Of a stretch of 64,000 nt of DNA, positions 45,037-52,688 are shown in pieces (the stretch's first letter is position 1; every line of letters begins with the position of its first letter). The notes beneath the pieces are model-generated. The model had not been told where the DNA came from and made no database searches. It saw only the letters and a program-made list of their open reading frames with translations. Source of the stretch: Actinopolymorpha alba DSM 45243 (GTDB lineage: Bacteria; Actinomycetota; Actinomycetes; Propionibacteriales; Actinopolymorphaceae); assembly GCF_000373925.1 (NCBI RefSeq), contig NZ_KB892769.1, positions 1 through 64,000 of the forward strand, given 5' to 3'. Made by a program: the position numbers and the translations under genes.

Positions 45037-45885
45037 TCAGCTCTCCGTCAACAGATCGTTGACAATCTCCTGGTCAGCACCGAAGCCCACCACCGACATG
45101 AGCGCGTCGGCCTGGTCCGGCGGAAGCAGCCTGGCCCGAAGCTCGACCAGGTGCCGGCCGAACGTCTCCTCCAACTCGGGGCGGAGGCGTTCGTAGATGG
45201 CCGCGAGGTAGGCCTCGTCTCGGATGAGCTTCTCGACCACCCGCAGCAGCGCCGGATGCTCGGTGTAGACCGCGCCCGCCGGCTCGTCCAGGGAGGCGAT
45301 CAGCGCCGTCCCCGAGTCGACCGCGAGCGTGAACAGGTGCCCGCCGACGGTCTTGGCGGGGGGTTCGTGGCGGTAGACGTCGCCGAAGTCGACGGGCACG
45401 TCCCCGAACACGTTGACGACCACCTGGCACCCCGACTGCGCGGCGGCCCGCAGCGGCGTGCCAATCCAGTCCAGGTCGTCGGCCCACAGACAAACGGCGA
45501 TGCGCTCGCGCGCGTCGGAGACCAGGGCGCCGGCGCGTTCGAGCACGGACTCCCGCCCCCTCAGGCTCCAGAACGCCGTGGGCTCGGCGGGTCGCGCGAG
45601 CGTGGCGAGATCGACGATCAGCGAGTCGCAGCGCTGCACCGTCTCCTGCTTGATCCGGCCCAACACCATGGCCGGCGGCTTCGCGAGGAACCGTGCGGGT
45701 GAGTCACTGACCTGCTCGACGACGTCGCGCTCGGCGAGAGTCGCAAGCACCTGGTAGACGTTCGCGCGCTGCAGGCCCGCGATCTTGGCGAGCTCGTAAC
45801 CGGTCGCCGAGGGCTGCCGCAACAAGGCGACGTAGACGCGGGCCTCCTGGGAGGAGAAGCCCACCCGCACGAGTTCGTCGATCAC
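45037..45885 (-). CDS. TrmB-family transcriptional regulator
   Basis: A 282-residue regulator with an N-terminal winged helix of TrmB type (VGFSSQEARVYVALLRQPSA, TGYELAKIAGLQRANVYQVL, ATLAERDVVEQV) and a C-terminal effector domain (FWSLRGRESVLERAGALVSD). TrmB proteins are mostly archaeal sugar-responsive regulators. The start is GTG with no Shine-Dalgarno, consistent with a leaderless mRNA. It heads the operon with the PurA-like enzyme. Confidence 0.85.
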   Translation of the reverse strand: MIDELVRVGFSSQEARVYVALLRQPSATGYELAKIAGLQRANVYQVLATLAERDVVEQVSDSPARFLAKPPAMVLGRIKQETVQRCDSLIVDLATLARPAEPTAFWSLRGRESVLERAGALVSDARERIAVCLWADDLDWIGTPLRAAAQSGCQVVVNVFGDVPVDFGDVYRHEPPAKTVGGHLFTLAVDSGTALIASLDEPAGAVYTEHPALLRVVEKLIRDEAYLAAIYERLRPELEETFGRHLVELRARLLPPDQADALMSVVGFGADQEIVNDLLTES

Positions 45886-45935
45886 ATGGAGGAAGCCTAG
45901 GTCAGGAGTAGTAGCGTCCGCAACTACTCCTGACC
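45886..45935 (-). promoter_or_regulatory. Leaderless promoter of trmB operon with overlapping operator
   Basis: On the minus strand: -35 TTGCGG (45923-45918), 18-bp spacer, -10 TAGGCT (45899-45894), eight bases, then GTG at 45885. An inverted repeat with perfect 13-bp arms, GGTCAGGAGTAGT (45900-45912) and ACTACTCCTGACC (45923-45935), fills the spacer and edges of the -35. TrmB autorepression is the natural reading. Confidence 0.65.
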
Positions 45936-45964
45936 CTGGCTCTCGCGGAGAGTCCGCCGAGACG

Positions 45965-47020
45965 TCAACTCCGCGGGGCGAACACCACCCAGACCTGGCC
46001 CGGCGCGAAGGTCATCGGCTGGCCCGAGGCGGTGGTGAAGGACGTCCCGCTGGTGGCGCTGGGACGTGACCAGTGGGCGTCGTAGGACCGGCCGTCCCGC
46101 AGCACCCGCGCCCGGCCAGAGCCGACCGACTTGGTGTAGGGCGAGTTGTTCCCCCACTTGTCACCGAACCGGGACGGGCTGATGTCGACGTACTGCACGA
46201 CGACGGTCGACGGGCGGGCCGGCGTACCGTCGGCGGCTCCGAACGGCTTGCCGTCCATGGAGACCGTCCAGCGCCCCTTGCTCGCCGACCAGGTGATGCC
46301 CACCTTGAACGCGGAGTAACGCACCGTCTCACTCATGTCGGCACGACCACCGGCGGGCGCGGGGCCGAAGCGGAAGCCGATGTCGTGGGCCTTGCTCGCC
46401 TTCGGCGCCCGTGCGAGCAGGTCGGCCGGCCTGACGTACAGGTTGTGCGGAGCCGGCTTGGCGGTGCCGCGGAAGTACGGCGAGCCCGCGTGCGCCGGCG
46501 AGACGTCCTCGACCGGAGCCTTCGCGATCAGCGGCAACACCTTGCCGTTGGCACCCGAGTAGGCGAACGCCGGCGTTCCGTACTGGCGCAGGAGTTCGAG
46601 GTCGGACTCACGTGCGCTGCGCACCGGCCCGACCGTGGACGGCAGCCGGGAGGAGAAGACCGCCATGATCCGGGCGAGGCCGGCTTCAACCGGCTCGACG
46701 TAGATGAGGTCGGCCTTCGAGAGACCCGTCTGCGGACGGGCGGCCGCCACGTTGTCGATCTTCACGGCGAGAACCGGCTTGCGGGCCGAACCCGGAAGAC
46801 CGCTCAACGGCTGGATCGAAGCGGGGAGACTCGGGCTCGGCGCGGTCGCACTCACCGTCGACGAGGGAGTCGACGACGGCGTGGTCGAGGTCGTGACGGT
46901 CGGGGACGCGCCAGGCGCGGCTGGTTCGTCGCGCGGCTCCAGACTGCTGCACCCGACAGTCGCCAGGAGGACGACCGCGGCAAAAGCCGCGAAGGGTCGG
47001 TTCTTGTGTGGCGCCGACAT
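45965..47020 (-). CDS. DUF3048 (YerB-like) lipoprotein
   Basis: A 351-residue exported lipoprotein: signal FAAFAAVVLLATVGCSS with lipobox Cys near residue 24, a Thr/Ser/Pro linker of about 45 residues, then the DUF3048 domain (KPVLAVKIDNVAAARPQTGL, ADLIYVEPVEAGLARIMAVF, PVRSARESDLELLRQY; C-terminal VRYSAFKVGITWSASKGRWT and GQVWVVFAPR). The ATG at 47020 is set by the signal peptide. Role unknown, extracytoplasmic. Confidence 0.88.
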   Translation of the reverse strand: MSAPHKNRPFAAFAAVVLLATVGCSSLEPRDEPAAPGASPTVTTSTTPSSTPSSTVSATAPSPSLPASIQPLSGLPGSARKPVLAVKIDNVAAARPQTGLSKADLIYVEPVEAGLARIMAVFSSRLPSTVGPVRSARESDLELLRQYGTPAFAYSGANGKVLPLIAKAPVEDVSPAHAGSPYFRGTAKPAPHNLYVRPADLLARAPKASKAHDIGFRFGPAPAGGRADMSETVRYSAFKVGITWSASKGRWTVSMDGKPFGAADGTPARPSTVVVQYVDISPSRFGDKWGNNSPYTKSVGSGRARVLRDGRSYDAHWSRPSATSGTSFTTASGQPMTFAPGQVWVVFAPRS

Positions 47021-47170
47021 ATTACTGACTCTCGATTGGGGTGGGACGCTCCGAAGTTGGACGGATCCGACAACGAAGCCAACAGAGTATGGGGTGGGCA
47101 TCGGAGTCGAACCTCGCCGCCGACTCCTTCTCGCCTGAGTAGGGTGGCGGAATTCAGAACGCGAGGGTGA

Positions 47171-47731
47171 CTAGGCGAGACGCCGAACCCCTTGCTCCAG
47201 GTCGAGCAGAAACCGCTTCCTCGGCAGTCCACCGCCATATCCGGTGAGCCCACCGCCGGCCCCGACCACCCGATGGCACGGGATGATGATCCCGATCGGG
47301 TTGCGGCCGTTCGCGAGCCCGACCGCGCGGGAGGCGCCCGGCGCACCGAGTCGGTCCGCGAGTTGGCCGTAGCTGCGGGTCTCGCCGTACGGAATGTTCC
47401 GCAGTTCGGACCACACGCGTTGCTGGAACGGCGTACCGACCGGTGCGAGTGGCACGTCGAACGCCTCGAGGCCGTCCGCGAAATAGGCTTCCAGCTGCGC
47501 GGCCACCTCGCCGAACGGCTCCGTGTCGGGTTGGCCGAAGGTCTCCTGCGGCGGCCGGTGCCGCTGGTCCTGCATGTAGAGGCCCGCGAGTACCCCGTCG
47601 TTCGCGACGAGGGTGAGTGGCCCGACCGGGCTGTCGACCACGGTGTAGGTGCGATCTCCGGTCATGGCTCGCCCAGCCAGGGCACGTCCGGCGGTCGTGG
47701 CGCGTCGGGCGGTCGTGCGGGTGGTACTCAT
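47171..47731 (-). CDS. ogt: Methylated-DNA--protein-cysteine methyltransferase
   Basis: A 186-residue suicide enzyme removing O6-alkyl from guanine. The acceptor Cys is in NPIGIIIPCHRVVGAGGGL, with TPFQQRVWSELRNIPYGETR and SYGQLADRLGAPGASRAVG upstream. The ATG at 47731 has GGAGAAGG seven bases before it; ATG at 47665 is a possible shorter start. It directly follows the Ada-AlkA gene, a likely adaptive-response pair. Confidence 0.94.
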   Translation of the reverse strand: MSTTRTTARRATTAGRALAGRAMTGDRTYTVVDSPVGPLTLVANDGVLAGLYMQDQRHRPPQETFGQPDTEPFGEVAAQLEAYFADGLEAFDVPLAPVGTPFQQRVWSELRNIPYGETRSYGQLADRLGAPGASRAVGLANGRNPIGIIIPCHRVVGAGGGLTGYGGGLPRKRFLLDLEQGVRRLA

Positions 47732-47786
47732 GAAGCGGCCTTCTCCTACCAGGGTTGGGGATCGTGACGAGACGGCGGTCTCGTGG

Positions 47787-49268
47787 TCACGCCACGGTGG
47801 CCGTCGGCAGCCGGTTGATCGGGTGGTCGCCGGTGGCCCAGAGGTACTGCACGGCATAGGAACGCCAGGGCTGCCAGGCGGACGCGTGCAAAGTGAGCGC
47901 CGCGGGCGTGGCGGGCAGGCCGAGATCACGGGCAGCAATCCGGATCCCCAGGTCACCGGGCAGGAAGGCGTCCGGATCCCCGAGCGCACGCATCGCGAGC
48001 GTCTCGATCGTCCAGGGACCGAACCCGGGCAGCGCGGCCAGCTGCGTCCGGGCCTGATGCCAGTCGCCGCCGACGGACAGGTCGATCTCCCCACGGGCAA
48101 GGGCAGCGACCAGGGTCGTGAGCGTCGTACGCCGGCTGGCCGGAAGCGCGAGGGAAGCGGGATCCAGCAACGCGAGCGCCTCGACGTCCGGGAAGAGGTG
48201 CGTGAGCCCGCCGCCCGGATCCTCGATCGGTTCGCCGTACGCCATCACCAGCCGGCCCGCGTGAGTCCTGGCCGCCGCGGTCGAGACCTGCTGGCCGAGT
48301 ACGGCTCGGACGGCCATCTCCGCACCGTCGACCATACGAGGCACTCGTCGGCCTGGAACCTTGTCGACGTACGGCGCGAGCACCGGATCGGCACGCAACA
48401 GTTCGTCGATCGCCTCCGGATCGGCGTCCAGGTCGAGCATCCACCGGCACCGCGTGATCGCGAGGGACAGGTCGCGCAGGTCGGTCAACCGGAGTTGGCA
48501 CCCGATGTGATCGGGCTCCGGCCGCAGCGACACGACGCCGTGACCGTGCGGGAGGCGCAGCGTCCGCCGGAACGCTCCGTCCCGCCACTCCTCCACGCCC
48601 GGGACCCCGGTAGCCGCCAGGTGGCCGAAGAGGTTGTCCGGACACAGCGGCGTCCGGAACGGCAGCCGCAACGAGAGCAGGCCGGGCGTCGCGCCCGACC
48701 GTCCGTTCGTGGAGCGCCGTCGAAGCTCGGTCGGCGTGAGCCCGAACACCTCGCGAACCGTGTCGTTGAACGTCCGAACGCTCGCGAAGCCGGCCGCGAA
48801 CGCGACCTGGCTCATCGGCAGGGTGCTCGTCTCGATCAGCAGCCGCGCCGTCTGCGCCCGCTGCGCCCGGGCGAGGGCCAGCGGACCGGTGCCGAGTTCG
48901 GCGAGAAGCTGTCGTTCGACCTGCCGGGTGCTGTACCCGAGCCGGGTCGCGAGGCCGGGTACGCCGTCCCGGTCGACAACGCCGTCGGCGATCAGGCGCA
49001 TCGCCCGCGCCACGAGGTCGGCGCGGGTGTTCCATTCCGGCGAGCCCGGGCTCGCGTCGGGGCGGCAACGCTTGCAGGCGCGGAAGCCGTTCTGCTGCGC
49101 GGCCGCCGCCGTCGGGTAGAAGCGCATGTTGGAGACCTTGGGCGGCACCACCGGGCAGCTTGGCCGGCAGTAGATGCCGGTCGTGAGCACCGCGGTGAAG
49201 AACCAGCCGTCGAAGCGGGCGTCCTTGGACTGCACGGCCCGCACGCAGCGGTCGAAGTCGGTGTGCAC
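47787..49268 (-). CDS. Ada-like regulator fused to AlkA-type 3-methyladenine glycosylase
   Basis: A 493-residue fusion. The N-terminal Ada zinc domain carries the methyl-accepting Cys cluster (LTTGIYCRPSCPVVPPKVSN and GFRACKRCRPDASPG), followed by an AraC-type helix-turn-helix (MSQVAFAAGFASVRTFNDTV, FGLTPTELRRR) and then an AlkA glycosylase with AlkA N-terminal fold and HhH-GPD (LAALPGFGPWTIETLAMRAL, catalytic Asp in FLPGDLGIR). GTG at 49268 (VHTDFDRCVRAV) is chosen over ATG 49349 because homologues start near MHxDFxRC. It both senses methylation and repairs bases, probably activating ogt. Confidence 0.92.
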   Translation of the reverse strand: MHTDFDRCVRAVQSKDARFDGWFFTAVLTTGIYCRPSCPVVPPKVSNMRFYPTAAAAQQNGFRACKRCRPDASPGSPEWNTRADLVARAMRLIADGVVDRDGVPGLATRLGYSTRQVERQLLAELGTGPLALARAQRAQTARLLIETSTLPMSQVAFAAGFASVRTFNDTVREVFGLTPTELRRRSTNGRSGATPGLLSLRLPFRTPLCPDNLFGHLAATGVPGVEEWRDGAFRRTLRLPHGHGVVSLRPEPDHIGCQLRLTDLRDLSLAITRCRWMLDLDADPEAIDELLRADPVLAPYVDKVPGRRVPRMVDGAEMAVRAVLGQQVSTAAARTHAGRLVMAYGEPIEDPGGGLTHLFPDVEALALLDPASLALPASRRTTLTTLVAALARGEIDLSVGGDWHQARTQLAALPGFGPWTIETLAMRALGDPDAFLPGDLGIRIAARDLGLPATPAALTLHASAWQPWRSYAVQYLWATGDHPINRLPTATVA

Positions 49269-49443
49269 CCCGTCAACATAGTCTGTGGTCAGCGCGTTGA
49301 TTGGCGGGAATCCGACGTCATCGTCGGCGTGACTACCGCTGTTCGTCAACGCCCGCGTCGACGCGCAGGCCTACACCGACGTCAACGCCCTGTTGCGCAC
49401 GCACTCCTGACCAGGGCTCGGCGTACGCCCGGGCCGAACATAC

Positions 49444-49489
49444 GGCGAGGGGCCTCCCGCACGAGCACTCGTACGGGAGACCCCTCGCC
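49444..49489 (-). terminator. Hairpin terminator after the LLM oxidoreductase gene
   Basis: Arms GGCGAGGGGCCTCCCG (49444-49459) and 49474-49489 pair at 15 of 16 positions with a 14-nt loop, about 130 bp past the LLM stop. Confidence 0.7.
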
Positions 49490-49530
49490 CCGCGGACCCG
49501 ATGGATCCGCACGTACCTCCACCTCGACCA

Positions 49531-49578
49531 GATCCGTCTCCAGATCCGTCTCCGGATCCGTCTCCGGATCCGTCACCG
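49531..49578. repeat. 12-bp tandem repeat, 4 copies
   Basis: GATCCGTCTCCG, with small changes, four times in a row, 41 bp past the LLM gene stop. No spacers, so not CRISPR. Confidence 0.9.
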
Positions 49579-49618
49579 CCACACCCGCACGGCCGAACGG
49601 ACATCAGCCGTGACGGTC

Positions 49619-50584
49619 TCAGCTGAACCGCGGGATGACCTCTTCTGCGAACCGCAGCATCGGCTCGTGGTCGTACGCCACACCCGGGACGTAGGTGATG
49701 AGGTAGTCGGAGCCGGCCTCGACCAGCGCCTCGACCTTCGCCGCGATCTCGTCGGACGTACCCACGATGGTGCTCTTCGCGAGCTGCTCGTACGACATCC
49801 GGCCACGCGCCTTGGCCGACGCCTTCTCGGGGTCGGCACCCTTCTCGATCGGGAAGACGTTGAGGCTCGTCGACTTGATGATCGAGTCGTAGTCGCGGCC
49901 GAGCTTCTCGCAGTGCCCACGCAGCACGTTCGCCTTGTGCCGGAACGTGTCGGGGTCACCACCACCGATGTTGGCGGCGTCGCCGTACTTCGCCACCAGC
50001 TTCAGGGTGACCTGTTCGCCGCCACCGCCGATCCAGAACGACGGGTGCGGCTTGCGGGCACCCTTCGGCTCGTTGATCGGCTTGTCGATCGAGTAGTACT
50101 TGCCGTCGAAGACCGGCTCGTCCTCGGTCCACATCTTGTAGATGATCTCGGTGGCCTCACGGAACGCGCCCATCCGGTCGCGAAGCTCCGGCCACTCGTA
50201 GCCGTACGCCTTCCACTCGTGCTCATACCAACCCGCGCCGATACCGGCGTACAGGCGGCCGTGACTTGCCACATCAACAGTCGACGCGATCTTCGCGTAC
50301 AGCGCGGGGTGCCGGTAGCCGTTGCAGCCGACCATCTGGCCAACGTTGACTCGCTGCGTGTCGCGGACCAGTGTGGACGTGATCGTCCAGCACTCGAACG
50401 TCGTGTTGGGGGTGGGCTCAGGCACCGTGTGGAAGTGGTCGTAAACCCAGATCGAGTCCCACGGGCCCGCGTCCGCGGCCTTGGCGACGGCGGTCATCGC
50501 CTCGTACTGCTCGACCGGGTCCGCGATCTCGACCAGGTCCATCCGCCAACCCTGAGGTACGAACACACCAAAACGCGCAGTCAT
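49619..50584 (-). CDS. LLM-class F420-dependent oxidoreductase
   Basis: A 321-residue luciferase-like TIM-barrel enzyme: MTARFGVFVPQGWRMDLVE, WDSIWVYDHFHTVPEPT, VGQMVGCNGYRHPALYAKIA, GRLYAGIGAGWYEHEWKAYG, WIGGGGEQVTLKLVAKY. The motif set is that of actinobacterial F420-using TIGR03560-like proteins; substrate unknown. ATG at 50584. Confidence 0.88.
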   Translation of the reverse strand: MTARFGVFVPQGWRMDLVEIADPVEQYEAMTAVAKAADAGPWDSIWVYDHFHTVPEPTPNTTFECWTITSTLVRDTQRVNVGQMVGCNGYRHPALYAKIASTVDVASHGRLYAGIGAGWYEHEWKAYGYEWPELRDRMGAFREATEIIYKMWTEDEPVFDGKYYSIDKPINEPKGARKPHPSFWIGGGGEQVTLKLVAKYGDAANIGGGDPDTFRHKANVLRGHCEKLGRDYDSIIKSTSLNVFPIEKGADPEKASAKARGRMSYEQLAKSTIVGTSDEIAAKVEALVEAGSDYLITYVPGVAYDHEPMLRFAEEVIPRFS

Positions 50585-50790
50585 GCGCACCATCGTCCCT
50601 TCCCGCATCCGCTTACCGGATGCCTCGCCATCGGACCCTACCGACAGCCGGCAAACGTATGCGTTACGCGGGGATTTCCCTCAGGGAAGCCGGCCGATAT
50701 CGGACGACCTGCCTCGGCACTCCCCCGGCCCGGCCCGGGCCGGCGGGGCGAAGTTGATCAACACGCCGCGAGATCGCGGCATCCTGAAGA

Positions 50791-50851
50791 GAGCGGGAGC
50801 CGACTTGGCGGAGGTGTCTCGGCTTCTAGACCGACACACCTCCGCCAAGTC
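50791..50851. repeat. Composite palindromic repeat family A, copy 2
   Basis: Arms 50802-50822 (GACTTGGCGGAGGTGTCTCGG minus first base written here to fit: ACTTGGCGGAGGTGTCTCGG) and 50831-50851 pair at 20 of 21 positions around an 8-nt loop. The 11 bases before the arm match copy 1. GCCCAGTACGTGAGACCGCG follows, like the flank of copy 3. Confidence 0.9.
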
Positions 50852-50940
50852 AGGGCCCAGTACGTGAGACCGCGTCGACGACCTCACGCGTCTCGTCGGG
50901 AACGCCCACGCATCGCGCGACTCCTGGGCGTTCGCAAAGG

Positions 50941-51018
50941 GCGATGTTGATCAACGGTCCGCAAATCGGGCACTCCCTGCGATGGGTGTCCGAATTCGGG
51001 ACCGTTGATCAACATCGC
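50941..51018. repeat. Inverted repeat D, 20-bp perfect arms
   Basis: GCGATGTTGATCAACGGTCC (50941-50960) and its exact reverse complement at 50999-51018 enclose 38 nt that are themselves partly complementary. It ends 22 bp before the cydC stop codon, so it may terminate the cyd operon. Confidence 0.92.
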
Positions 51019-51040
51019 GCCAACAACCCCAGAAGGCGCG

Positions 51041-52675
51041 CTAGCGCGACCAGACGCGAGCAGCCAGCGAAACCACCTCGTCGACCAACTCCGGGGGCAC
51101 CTCCCGGTGGGTGATCAGTAGGACGGTGCGGTCCGACGTCGCCGCCATCAGGTCGCCGATCAACGCCGCAGCCATCGCGTCGTCGACGTGTTCCGTCGGC
51201 TCGTCGAAGATCACGATCGGAGCGTCCGCGAGCAGGCACCGGGCGAGTGAGAGACGCTGGCGCTCGCCTCCGGAGAGGCGTTCGCCGTGTTCGCCCACTC
51301 GGGTGTCGAGGCCCGCTGGCAACGTGTCCACCCAGTCGAGCAGCCGCGCCCGCCGGAGTGCGGATCGGACGTCGTCGTCGGTGGCGCCAGGCCGCGCGAG
51401 CCGGACGTTCTCGGCCAGCGTGGTGTCGAAGACGTGCGCGTCCTGCGCGCAGAGGCTCACGATCTGGCGTACGTCGTCGCTGGAAAACGCCCGCAGGTCC
51501 TGGCCGTTGAGAGTGATCCGTCCGCCGCCAGGTTCGACGAACCGCACCAGCGCCTGCGCCAGCGTGGACTTTCCCGAACCACTGGGTCCCACCAGCGCGA
51601 CCCTGCGCCCAGGCGGGAGGTCGAGGTTGACACCATCGGGCACCCACGGCCCGTCCCCGGTCCAGCGGACACGTAGATCTTCGACCCGCAGGTGGTACGG
51701 CGCTGGCGGCAGGGGTATCGGCTGGACTGGTTCGGAGACCGGCTCGGGTGCGTCGAGGATGCCGCGAATCCGGCCGAGCGCCGGCCGGGCCCGACCCGCC
51801 GCCGCGGCCGCGAGCGGCAGGCCACCGAGGACGTCAGCCAGGGCGAGCGGCGTCAGAACGACGACCGCGAGGAGTACGCCGTCCAGCCGTCCGGACCGCA
51901 CCGCGGGCACGCCAAGAGCAAGGCCCGCCCACGCGGTCCCACCGACGAGCAGCACGAGCAGCGCGGCACCCAGGCCACTGCTCCAACTGACCCGCCCCTC
52001 GGCCGCGCGCAACCGCCGATCGCTGGTCGCCGCCGCCTCGAGCGCCGGACCGGCAGCGTCGTAGGCAATCAGGTCGGGTGCCGCGTGGAGCAACTCCGCG
52101 GTCCTGGCCGCGAGCCGCCCGCGTTCCGGGGCGAGCGCGCGATCGGCCTGCCGGCTCGTCCGCGCCACGAGCCACGGGACGCCGAGCAGCGCCAGCCCCA
52201 CCGCGACCGTCGCGACGACGCCGGCCGCCGGGAGGAGGACGCCGAGCAGCGCCGCGGTGGCCGCACCCGTGAGCGCCGCCACCACCACCGGGAGCGCCGC
52301 GCGGAGTACGACGTCGAGGATGCCGTCGACGTCGGTCACCAGCCTGGTCATCAGGTCACCTGACCTGAACGCCGAAAGGCCGTTGGGCGCCAGACGTTCC
52401 AGCCTGGTGTAGGCGCGCGCTCGCGTGCCGCCGAGGAGGCGGTACGCCGCATCGTGGGAGACCAGGCGTTCGACGTACCGCAGCACACCGCGCGCGAGCC
52501 CGAACGCCCTGACCGCGACGATCGCCACCATGAGCACGAGCACCGGCGGATGCTCGGCGGCCCGCGCGATCAACCACGCCGACGTCGCCATCAGCGCCAC
52601 CGCGCTGGCCGCCGCTGCGAGTCCGGCCAGCACGGCGAGTGCGAGGCGGAGCGGGGTGCTTCTCAGCCAGGCCAT
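51041..52675 (-). CDS. cydC: Cytochrome bd assembly ABC exporter subunit CydC
   Basis: A 544-residue ABC half-transporter: six-helix membrane domain (ALAVLAGLAAAASAVALMAT, VLVLMVAIVAVRAFGLARG) and ATPase with GPSGSGKSTLAQALVRF, signature LSGGERQRLSLARCLL, Walker B APIVIFDEPTEHVD. With CydD it exports cysteine/glutathione or haem-related thiol balance needed for bd oxidase assembly. ATG at 52675, 13 bp after cydD. Confidence 0.93.
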   Translation of the reverse strand: MAWLRSTPLRLALAVLAGLAAAASAVALMATSAWLIARAAEHPPVLVLMVAIVAVRAFGLARGVLRYVERLVSHDAAYRLLGGTRARAYTRLERLAPNGLSAFRSGDLMTRLVTDVDGILDVVLRAALPVVVAALTGAATAALLGVLLPAAGVVATVAVGLALLGVPWLVARTSRQADRALAPERGRLAARTAELLHAAPDLIAYDAAGPALEAAATSDRRLRAAEGRVSWSSGLGAALLVLLVGGTAWAGLALGVPAVRSGRLDGVLLAVVVLTPLALADVLGGLPLAAAAAGRARPALGRIRGILDAPEPVSEPVQPIPLPPAPYHLRVEDLRVRWTGDGPWVPDGVNLDLPPGRRVALVGPSGSGKSTLAQALVRFVEPGGGRITLNGQDLRAFSSDDVRQIVSLCAQDAHVFDTTLAENVRLARPGATDDDVRSALRRARLLDWVDTLPAGLDTRVGEHGERLSGGERQRLSLARCLLADAPIVIFDEPTEHVDDAMAAALIGDLMAATSDRTVLLITHREVPPELVDEVVSLAARVWSR

Positions 52676-52688
52676 CACGACGCCGCTC

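Larger units (their letters stand above)
49269..49618. other. 350-bp gap with terminator and 12-bp repeats
   Basis: Between the LLM oxidoreductase stop and the Ada-AlkA start. It holds the hairpin at 49444 and the tandem repeat at 49531; no gene is credible. Confidence 0.6.
50585..51040. other. 456-bp gap with palindromic elements
   Basis: Between the LLM start and the cydC stop. Holds family A copy 2 (50791-50851) and the 20-bp-arm inverted repeat D (50941-51018). GCGAAGTTGATCAAC at about 50749 resembles the D arm. Confidence 0.7.

Noticed and set aside
49531-49578. CRISPR array
   Set aside because: The units are contiguous 12-mers without spacers and no cas gene is near.
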